NCBI GenBank assembly: GCA_913054205.1
Contig: CAJXJM010000195.1
Location: forward strand, 1 to 5,503
DNA length: 5,503 nucleotides
Direction: 5' to 3'
Source of the DNA: an uncultured Rhodospirillaceae bacterium
GTDB lineage: Bacteria; Pseudomonadota; Alphaproteobacteria; Rhodospirillales; UBA2165
Part shown: positions 1 to 4,846 of the stretch, piece by piece
How positions within the stretch are numbered: the stretch's first letter is position 1
Layout: every line of letters begins with the position of its first letter
Translations under genes and position numbers: made by a program
Notes under the pieces: model-generated
What the model was told of the DNA's origin: nothing
The model's input: only the letters and a program-made list of their open reading frames with translations
The model's database searches: none

Positions 1-2
1 GT

Positions 3-857
3 GTGATGGTTGAGGTCACGCCTATGATCCGGCGCATTGTTGCCAACAATCCAGGTCCCTTCACTTTTAAAGGCACCGGTACATATGTTGTTGGCCATGG
101 CAAGGTCGCAGTCATCGATCCTGGCCCCGATGACCCGGCGCATGTCGATGCCTTGCTGGCGGCGCTGGAAGGCGAAGAGATCACGCATCAGCTGATCACC
201 CATACCCACATTGATCATTCGCCTGCTGCCAAGCTGGTGAAAGAACGCACAGGTGCCTTGACCTATGGATTTGGCCCGCACGGTTCGGGTAAGTATGAGA
301 AAGGTGCGGTCGTTGAGGCCGGCGGCGATCAGGAATTTGTTCCGGATGAAGTGATCATAGGCGGAGACGTTGTTGAAGGTGAAGGATGGACTTTTGACTG
401 CGTCCATACGCCGGGTCATACGTCTAACCACCTTTGTTTCCATCTCCGCGAAGAGAACGCATTGTTTCCCGGTGATCATGTCATGGGCTGGTCGACGACG
501 GTGATTTCTCCGCCCGACGGCGATATGGCGGATTATATGGCGAGCCTCAGAGTGCTATCGGTGCGCGACGACGAAATTTACTATCCAACGCACGGCGCGC
601 CGATCAAGCGTCCGCAAAAATATGTGCGCGGCATTTTGGTGCACCGAAAATTGCGCGAGGCTCAAATTCTCGATTGCCTGGACCAAGGCTTGAGCAAAAT
701 TCCGGAGATGGTGACGCGGATGTATAAAGGCCTCGATCCGCGTCTGACGGGAGCTGCAGGGCGCTCTATATTCTCTCACATTATTGATCTTACAGAACGG
801 GGCATTGTTGTCTCAAATGGTGTGATTGATATGAATTCGGAATATAATCGGGCTTAG
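3..857 (+). CDS. MBL-fold metallohydrolase, LACTB2-like (5' end probably outside window)
   Basis: This is a metallo-beta-lactamase-fold hydrolase of the LACTB2 type, a family of probable zinc-dependent hydrolases or nucleases; the substrate here is unknown. The metal site is visible: HTHIDH at residues 67-72 (His67, His69, Asp71, His72), HTPGHT at 135-140 (His139 the expected ligand), GDHVMGW from 157 (Asp158) and THG at 196-198 (His197). Residues from about 205 to 275 match the helical winged-helix tail typical of LACTB2-like proteins (KLREAQILDCL, then RSIFSHIIDLTERGIV). The frame opens with GTG at 3 and ATG at 6, but only two bases precede it. Relatives usually carry a short stretch before the conserved IRRIVANNPGPFTF segment, so I think the true start lies upstream and these codons are internal. 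No signal peptide is visible, so it is probably cytoplasmic. The stop is TAG at 855-857. The DM13 gene follows after 37 bases on the same strand. The family call is firm; the exact activity is not. Confidence 0.9.
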   Translation: MMVEVTPMIRRIVANNPGPFTFKGTGTYVVGHGKVAVIDPGPDDPAHVDALLAALEGEEITHQLITHTHIDHSPAAKLVKERTGALTYGFGPHGSGKYEKGAVVEAGGDQEFVPDEVIIGGDVVEGEGWTFDCVHTPGHTSNHLCFHLREENALFPGDHVMGWSTTVISPPDGDMADYMASLRVLSVRDDEIYYPTHGAPIKRPQKYVRGILVHRKLREAQILDCLDQGLSKIPEMVTRMYKGLDPRLTGAAGRSIFSHIIDLTERGIVVSNGVIDMNSEYNRA

Positions 858-883
858 CGGTATTTATGGATTGAGTTGAACGC

Positions 884-888
884 GGGAG
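884..888 (+). promoter_or_regulatory. Ribosome binding site of the DM13 gene
   Basis: GGGAG lies six bases before the ATG at 895. It is a well-placed Shine-Dalgarno sequence and supports that ATG as the original start of the now frameshifted DM13 gene. Confidence 0.6.
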
Positions 889-894
889 ACCCAA

Positions 895-1385
895 ATGAAA
901 AAAGCTATAATGATTTTTATTATCGGTGGTCTATTAGGCGCTGGCGGCGGCTTTGTACTCGGTATTTTCTTTTATCCCTTTATTTTTCTCAACGATATTG
1001 TTGCCAACGATACCATTGAAAACCGCGAGCTTAAAAAAATTGTGGTTGATGGCTCTTTTATTCATGCCAATCCAAACGATCCGGTTCATTGGGGTAAAGG
1101 GCCGGTGACGATCTTTAAAGATGTCGTTCATCTAGGACAGACTTTCGAAGTTGGACCGGGGCCGAATTACAAAGTCTATTTGGTGGAAGCTGGAACGATC
1201 AAAGAATCGGACGACGTCAAAAAAGTAAGTTTGTGGATCTCGGCCTGTTGCGCGCTTTTAAAGGCGGGCAGAACTATAAAGTACCGGCGGGCATCGATCT
1301 CTCTAAATACAAAAGCGTGGTGATTTGGTGTGAAATCTTTGGCGTGCTGATCTCGCCGGTCAAGCTCGACTTCAGAGGTAGCTAG
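895..1385 (+). pseudogene. Membrane-anchored DM13-domain protein, frameshifted
   Basis: The start at 895 encodes an N-terminal membrane anchor (about residues 4-33, rich in Ile, Gly and Phe) followed by a DM13 domain, a family proposed to act in electron transfer or redox chemistry outside the cytoplasm. GSFIHANPNDPVHWGKG, TIFKD and the GPGPNYKVYLVEAG stretch are recognisable DM13 features. The frame then fails. After Lys110 the reading frame turns to non-homologous residues and stops at 1323. In the -1 frame the domain resumes at once (SKFVDLGLLRAFKGGQNYKV, then SVVIWCEIFGVLIS) and ends at TAG 1383-1385. The break is at an A6 run, 1219-1224; one more A would restore a 163-residue protein. 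The part lost without the shift contains the conserved cysteine (codon 1329-1331, residue 146 of the restored protein), thought to be the redox residue. It could be a true pseudogene, a sequencing or assembly error, or, less likely, a slippage-rescued gene. Confidence 0.8.
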
Positions 1386-1627
1386 CCCGCGTCTTTGGCG
1401 GCGCGTTTCTTCATGATCCAGGCGGTGAGTTCGCCTAAAAAGATGATCGAAACCAATACCCAGAGCAGCTTGATGTTATATTGAGCGATCTCGTGTGGAA
1501 TATTCTCGCACGCAAATTTTGTTGCCTCAAACTCACAACTGAAATGATCAACGCTGCCGATGATCAGGAAAACCCAAGTCACGCGGAGGAAGTTCTTGTT
1601 GAATTTTTGCAGTTTCTCCAAATTCAT
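1382..1627 (-). CDS. Small two-helix membrane protein, function unknown
   Basis: I do not recognise this gene. The reverse-strand frame is open back to 1759, but the part beyond 1627 is antisense to the DUF3179 fragment, so ATG at 1627-1625 is the sensible start and gives 81 residues. A first hydrophobic segment lies at about 13-28 (RVTWVFLIIGSV) and a second at about 52-71 (IKLLWVLVSIIFLGEL), followed by a basic tail, KKRAAK. The positive-inside rule puts both ends in the cytoplasm and the 29-51 loop outside; that loop holds two cysteines (31 and 40) and several acidic residues. No convincing Shine-Dalgarno sequence precedes the ATG. The TAG stop shares CTAG with the stop of the convergent DM13 gene. 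It is called real because it has a membrane-protein pattern and fills an otherwise empty stretch. Translation is unproven. Confidence 0.55.
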   Translation of the reverse strand: MNLEKLQKFNKNFLRVTWVFLIIGSVDHFSCEFEATKFACENIPHEIAQYNIKLLWVLVSIIFLGELTAWIMKKRAAKDAG

Positions 1628-1634
1628 CGGAGCT

Positions 1635-2147
1635 ATGGGAGAGGCAATAATCGGTGAATATACCGGCACGCGCCTGAAAATGCTGCCGTCGCGGATTGAA
1701 GCTTTTGGTCGATTTAAAAAGCGTTTTCCGAACGGGAAAGTCTTGGCCCCAGCGCGCACCTTCGGCGGCTATAGCTCAAACCCCTATGTCGGATATGATT
1801 CCAGTAAATATCCGTTTCTCTATAAAGGGCCGCTGCCAAAAGATATGTCGGCGACAGCCCGCATTGTGGTGATTGGTGAAGAAGCTTGGACGCTGGATGT
1901 ACTTAAAAAGCACCGCAAAATCGAGAAGGGCGATTTGGTTATAACTTGGGAACCAGGTCAGAACTCAGCGCTCGATACCCGCTCAATTTCAAAAGGCAAA
2001 GATGTTGGCAATGTCGTTGTTCAGCGCAAAACTTCTGATGGCCTTGTCGATGAAGTCCACGACGTGACATTTGCCTTCGTCTTCAAAGCGTTCAAGCCAA
2101 ACGGCACCGTGTATAAATCCTGGCCACCGAAAAACGCTGGGTCTTAA
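1635..2147 (+). pseudogene. DUF3179 protein, C-terminal half only
   Basis: From about base 1635 this frame encodes the second half of a DUF3179 protein. Recognisable stretches are GEAIIGEYTGTRLKMLPSR (residues 2-20 counted from the ATG at 1635), the FKKRFPNGKVLAP segment, the SSNPYVGYD segment, and the later IVVIGEEAWTLDVL and GQNSALDTRSI segments. Full family members are roughly twice as long, and their first half carries the conserved Cys-Pro-x-Cys signature; none of that is present here in any plus-strand frame between 1386 and 1635. The frame is open back to 1560, but those 25 extra residues are antisense to the small membrane protein and do not resemble the family. GGAG at 1629-1632 is only two bases from the ATG, too close to be a good ribosome site. 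The most likely reading is a 3' remnant left by a deletion, inversion or assembly join at about 1628-1638. The surviving frame has no stops, so the event may be recent or the fragment may still be made. The biochemical role of DUF3179 is not established. Confidence 0.75.
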
Positions 2148-2262
2148 GAGCTCCCCTCCTTAATCCTCCCCCTCAAAGGGGGAAGGAGATTAGATTTTAA
2201 ATTTTGCCAAAAATATCCCCCTCCCCCTTGAGGGGAGAGGGGTGGGGTGGGGGTGACCTCCT
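2148..2262. repeat. GC-rich palindromic REP-like element
   Basis: The gap between the DUF3179 remnant and the glycosyltransferase gene is filled by two oppositely oriented versions of one hairpin. The left unit is centred on CCCCCTCAAAGGGGG at 2168-2182, with outer arms CTCCT (2156-2160) and AGGAG (2184-2188). The right unit is CCCCTCCCCCTTGAGGGG at 2218-2235. The reverse complement of the right unit closely matches the left, so the whole element can also fold as one long imperfect palindrome around an AT-rich centre (about 2189-2215). Similar C-run/G-run intergenic palindromes are common and repetitive in alphaproteobacterial genomes. It carries no gene. The left hairpin is followed by a T-rich stretch and could also end transcription from the left. 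Confidence 0.7.
2232..2253 (+). other. G-quadruplex motif within the palindromic element
   Basis: Four G-tracts of four or five bases occur with very short loops: GGGG, AGA, GGGG, T, GGGG, T, GGGGG. This satisfies the usual four-tract rule with loops of 3, 1 and 1 bases. The G-rich strand is the coding strand of the glycosyltransferase gene, whose likely start is 35 bases downstream, so it would lie in the leader of any transcript coming from the left. Whether it folds in vivo is unknown. Confidence 0.6.
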
Positions 2263-2288
2263 CCTCGAATCTCGCTATACGTTTTCTT

Positions 2289-3185
2289 ATGTACGTAAAT
2301 ATCATGCTGAGCAATCTAAAGCCGCATCTTTGGGAGATGGTGTCTGATAGTGTGCGCTTTATTTCGACAGCGCTTGAAACATGCGGCGTGGCTGTGAAGA
2401 TCGGCACCAGTCAACTCGATCCCAAAGCGCTCAATCTTTTTTTTGATCGATTTTATATAGAGCTCAATTTTCCTGCCCAGATGAAATCAGCGGGCGTTAA
2501 ATATGGCCTTGTCTGTTCGGAAGTTGTGTCGCCGGATGGCACCCGGAATTATGGCGCGGAGGGGGGCGATCCAGCGACTTATGCTGCCTTCGAGCTCGCT
2601 GCTAAAAATGCCGAGTTTGTTTGGTGCATGCTCGAAGAATCTGTGGAGGCCTGCACGGCGATAAATCCGAACACAGCGTATCTGCCGTTCGGTTATCTTG
2701 AGAAAATGGCAACGTTAAAACCGCTTCCAGAGGCTGAGCGGGATATCGACTTTCTGATGTGCGGATTTCCATCTGATCGGCGGCAAAAACTCATTGGCGA
2801 AATATCTGAAGAAGGCCATGAAGTCTATTATCCAGCGATGCCAGTACCGTCTTATGTGCGCGATTCACTGATGGAACGCAGCCGGGTCAATTTATCGATC
2901 CAGAAAACCACCAGCCACAACATTATCTCGGTAACGCGCATTTGCCATTCGGTGATCAATCACATTCCGGTATTGCTGGAGCACAATGGGGTCTCCAACC
3001 AATATACCGAATTATGCCTGACGATGGGGTCCGATGAAATTGTGCGGCGGGCGAGTGAGTGCATGGCTGATACCGACCTTGTCACTTTTGCCGAACAAAG
3101 CTACCAGAAACTTAAATCAATACTGCCTATGGATAAAACTATGGCGAAAATTTTAGAAACAACTTGGCCCGATAGACATGACTGA
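2289..3185 (+). CDS. CgeB-like glycosyltransferase (GT-B type), putative
   Basis: This 298-residue protein resembles CgeB-like, spore-maturation-type glycosyltransferases, which are presumed to use nucleotide-sugar donors with a GT-B fold. Supporting pattern: an N-terminal strand-helix unit (about 1-40); LPFGY at 132-136; DIDFLMCGFPSDRR at 152-165, matching the family's 'DIDvlf.Gs...RR' step; EEGHEV after it; RSRVNLSIQ at 197-205, matching the 'skivLNih' strand; and RICHSVINHIPVLLEH at 217-232, matching the 'R....l..g.pVl.E' donor-site helix. The open frame begins at GTG 2247, inside the palindromic repeat, so I prefer ATG 2289, where the protein-like N-terminus MYVNIMLSNLKPHLWE begins; ATG 2304 is an alternative. 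Neither has a clear Shine-Dalgarno sequence. The acceptor is unknown and no membrane segment is visible. Its stop overlaps the start of the thioesterase gene by eight bases, which implies co-translation. The family call is from pattern memory, with moderate certainty. Confidence 0.6.
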   Translation: MYVNIMLSNLKPHLWEMVSDSVRFISTALETCGVAVKIGTSQLDPKALNLFFDRFYIELNFPAQMKSAGVKYGLVCSEVVSPDGTRNYGAEGGDPATYAAFELAAKNAEFVWCMLEESVEACTAINPNTAYLPFGYLEKMATLKPLPEAERDIDFLMCGFPSDRRQKLIGEISEEGHEVYYPAMPVPSYVRDSLMERSRVNLSIQKTTSHNIISVTRICHSVINHIPVLLEHNGVSNQYTELCLTMGSDEIVRRASECMADTDLVTFAEQSYQKLKSILPMDKTMAKILETTWPDRHD

Positions 3186-3618
3186 CCTGCAAGAAGTAGA
3201 TTTGAAATCCCGAGCCGCTTATGTGAGCTGGACCTCTGCGACAATTCGCTATAGCGATCTGGATCCTAACGGTCATGTAAATAACGGTGCGATCAACGCC
3301 TTCTTCGAAGATGGCCGGGTGCAGTTTCGGGGTGAGCGGATGGTGAGTCTCGGCGAGGATATCTTAGCCGGTTTTGTGTTGGTGAATTTCTCCGTTGAAT
3401 ATCTAAAGGCCCTGCATTATCCGGGCCTGGTTGATATCGGCACCGTTGTTACGCGCGTCGGTCGATCATCCTACGTGCTGGGACAGGCAATCTTTCAGGA
3501 TGAACTTTGCTTTTCCACTTCTGAAACCATTACCGTATGCCTGAATGAAGAGACGCAAAAATCTCAGCCGATCAGTGACGATTTACGGTTGATTTTAGAA
3601 GGTGCCGCAGCAAAATAA
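3178..3618 (+). CDS. Acyl-CoA thioesterase, 4HBT/YbgC-FadM-like hotdog fold
   Basis: This 146-residue protein has the usual length and signature of single-domain hotdog thioesterases, which hydrolyse acyl-CoA thioesters in the cytoplasm. The signature RYSDLDPNGHVNN sits at residues 24-36. Asp29 corresponds to the catalytic aspartate of Pseudomonas 4-hydroxybenzoyl-CoA thioesterase (second Asp of DxDPxG), and GHVNN is the form typical of the FadM/YbgC branch. The central helix (NAFFEDGRVQF) and the later strands (FVLVNFSVEYLKAL, VDIGTVVTRVGRSSYVLGQAIF) follow the family order. ATG 3178 overlaps the stop of the glycosyltransferase gene (3183-3185) and has no good Shine-Dalgarno of its own, so translational coupling is likely. 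The chain length of its substrate cannot be read from the sequence. Confidence 0.88.
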   Translation: MTDLQEVDLKSRAAYVSWTSATIRYSDLDPNGHVNNGAINAFFEDGRVQFRGERMVSLGEDILAGFVLVNFSVEYLKALHYPGLVDIGTVVTRVGRSSYVLGQAIFQDELCFSTSETITVCLNEETQKSQPISDDLRLILEGAAAK

Positions 3619-3743
3619 ATTCGTGTTACACGTGGTGAAACGGTCTGCTCTTTGGCTTGACCAAAGTCCCGGAATACGGTCGACTACGCGATCTAAAAAC
3701 ATTGAAAAAAATTTATTATAAACGGAAATTAGAGGGGGGAGTA
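3619..3743 (+). promoter_or_regulatory. Leader region before the first sulfotransferase-like gene; possible weak promoter
   Basis: This 125-base gap separates the thioesterase stop from the ATG at 3744. It contains a small hairpin CTTTGG-CTTGA-CCAAAG (about 3650-3665) without a T-run, so it is a poor terminator. TTGACC at 3657-3662 matches a -35 box at five of six positions, but I find no good -10 at 16-18 bases. A second AT-rich stretch (3691-3720, including TATTAT at 3714-3719) has no matching -35. The coding frame of the next gene stays open from TTG 3657, but the encoded residues are not family-like. A promoter here is plausible, not shown. Confidence 0.3.
3733..3741 (+). promoter_or_regulatory. 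Ribosome binding site deciding the start at 3744
   Basis: The purine run GGGGGGAG immediately before ATG 3744 is a strong Shine-Dalgarno candidate. It favours this ATG over the upstream in-frame TTG at 3657, which has none and would add 29 basic residues that do not form a signal peptide. Confidence 0.6.
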
Positions 3744-4820
3744 ATGCTGTACGAGAATGACGGCGTCTCTATCTACGACAAAAATAAAGCTTCTGCTGGG
3801 TATACATTATTTTGGACATTAGGCACAAAGACGGTCCGACTGATGAATATGGACGGCAACATTGCGCATGAATGGGAAATGTCGGGCCTGCCCGGAAACT
3901 ATGCTTATCTGCTACCCAATGGAAATCTTATGGCGGCAGTTCGAACCGATGAGCAAGTCCTCGGATTAGCAGCAAAAGGTGGGCATCTCGTCGAAATGGA
4001 TTGGGACGGAAATATCGTCTGGGAGCATACCAATCATCTCCAGCATCACGATTTCCGCCGCCTTGAGAATGGCAATTCCGTTTATCTTCATTGGGAATTG
4101 ATGCCGGAAGAATTGGCTGCCAAAGTTCCAGGCGGTATACCAGGAAGTGAGCACGAGCAGGGCATTTGGGGCGATGTTGTTCGCGAAATTGATCCGGATG
4201 GCAATACTGTCTGGGAATGGCATTCGGCTACCGATATTGAAGACTTTAGTAAATATCCGATCTGTCCGATTGAAGGACGCCACGAATGGGCACATGCTAA
4301 TTCAATTTGTCCGGTGCCGGGCGGTGATTATCTTATCAGCTTCCGTCAGAATCATCTGATTGCACGCATTGACCGCGAAACCAAGAAGTTTTCCTGGGAA
4401 ATGTGCGACTGGAAACTCGGTCATCAACATGACGTGCAAATGCTTGAGAACGGTAATATTTTGGTTTATGCAAATGGAGCGCACGGCCCCTATCATGGGC
4501 CTAATGAAGGTTCGCGCATATTTGAAATTGATCCATCGACCAACGAAACGGTTTGGGAATATGTCGGCTCACCCGCGCACACTTTTGACAGCCCATTTAT
4601 CAGTGGCTGTCAGCCGATGCCAAATGGCAATGTGCTTATTTGTGAAGGTCGCTCCGGACGCTTGTTTGAAGTGACCCGCGACGGTGAAACGGTGTGGAAT
4701 TTTAATTCACCAATTGTTGCCGATCACGCGCCTTATACGCCAGGCCGATCCATATTTCGCAGCTATCGCTACACAGCGGAATCGCCGGAGATTGCGGGCC
4801 GTCTCGGTGATCCAAGTTAA
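3744..4820 (+). CDS. Arylsulfotransferase-family (ASST-like) six-bladed beta-propeller protein, copy 1
   Basis: The 358-residue product belongs to the arylsulfotransferase (ASST) family, whose studied members move sulfate from one phenolic ester to another phenol without PAPS. Six blade-end repeats of the form D-x-D-G-N-x-x-W-E are visible at about residues 36-46, 86-95, 150-159, 210-220, 263-275 and 311-320, which fits the six-bladed propeller of this family. Between them lie NGN turns (LPNGN, LENGN, MPNGN) and three histidine clusters that could form the active site: HLQHHDFRR at 98-106, RHEWAHANSI at 179-188 and GHQHDV at 225-230. I cannot say which is the sulfate-carrying histidine. Classical periplasmic AssT has a signal peptide, but none is present here, nor any membrane segment, so a cytoplasmic location is inferred. 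The C-terminal part (APYTPGRSIFRSYRY) is complete and the stop is at 4818-4820. A paralogue follows after 26 bases. The sulfotransferase activity itself is inferred only from family. Confidence 0.85.
   Translation: MLYENDGVSIYDKNKASAGYTLFWTLGTKTVRLMNMDGNIAHEWEMSGLPGNYAYLLPNGNLMAAVRTDEQVLGLAAKGGHLVEMDWDGNIVWEHTNHLQHHDFRRLENGNSVYLHWELMPEELAAKVPGGIPGSEHEQGIWGDVVREIDPDGNTVWEWHSATDIEDFSKYPICPIEGRHEWAHANSICPVPGGDYLISFRQNHLIARIDRETKKFSWEMCDWKLGHQHDVQMLENGNILVYANGAHGPYHGPNEGSRIFEIDPSTNETVWEYVGSPAHTFDSPFISGCQPMPNGNVLICEGRSGRLFEVTRDGETVWNFNSPIVADHAPYTPGRSIFRSYRYTAESPEIAGRLGDPS
3999..4061 (+). repeat. Paralogous direct repeat, copy 1 (partner 5108-5170)
   Basis: This 63-base coding stretch (DWDGNIVWEH through HHDFRR) matches 5108-5170 at 54 of 63 positions by hand count. 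Most differences are silent. It is the most conserved nucleotide block between the two sulfotransferase-like genes, 1109 bases apart, and is a by-product of gene duplication, not a mobile repeat. Confidence 0.75.
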
Positions 4821-4830
4821 TTTGAATTCG

Positions 4831-4838
4831 AAGGGGAG
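4831..4838 (+). promoter_or_regulatory. Ribosome binding site of the second sulfotransferase-like gene
   Basis: AAGGGGAG ends eight bases before ATG 4847. It is a well-formed Shine-Dalgarno sequence and fixes the start of the second copy. The gap after the first copy is only 26 bases and holds no terminator, so the two genes are probably co-transcribed. Confidence 0.7.
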
Positions 4839-4846
4839 TTCCAGAA

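Noticed and set aside
1560..1634. Possible Tat-like leader (TRRKFLL) on the open frame upstream of the DUF3179 fragment
   Set aside because: The twin-arginine match is real, but the following stretch is only weakly hydrophobic and contains polar residues and a lysine. The same bases encode the N-terminal part of the reverse-strand membrane protein, so the match is probably chance.
1628..1759. N-terminal extension of the small minus-strand membrane protein to a start at 1759
   Set aside because: The extra 44 residues are antisense to the recognisable DUF3179 coding region, and the hydrophobic protein begins naturally at the ATG at 1627.
2148..2262. CRISPR array
   Set aside because: There are only two related units, in inverted orientation, with no regular spacers and no cas genes nearby.
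2144..2407. 87-codon minus-strand frame across the palindromic element
   Set aside because: Much of it is translated C-runs and G-runs of the repeat (PTPPLSPQGGGG), and the rest is antisense to the glycosyltransferase gene.
3650..3665. Hairpin CTTTGG-CTTGA-CCAAAG as a terminator after the thioesterase gene
   Set aside because: The stem is only six pairs and no T-run follows, so it does not look like an intrinsic terminator.
3657..3743. TTG start at 3657 for the first sulfotransferase-like gene
   Set aside because: The extension is basic and unlike the family, it is not a signal peptide, and it has no ribosome site, whereas ATG 3744 has a strong purine run before it.
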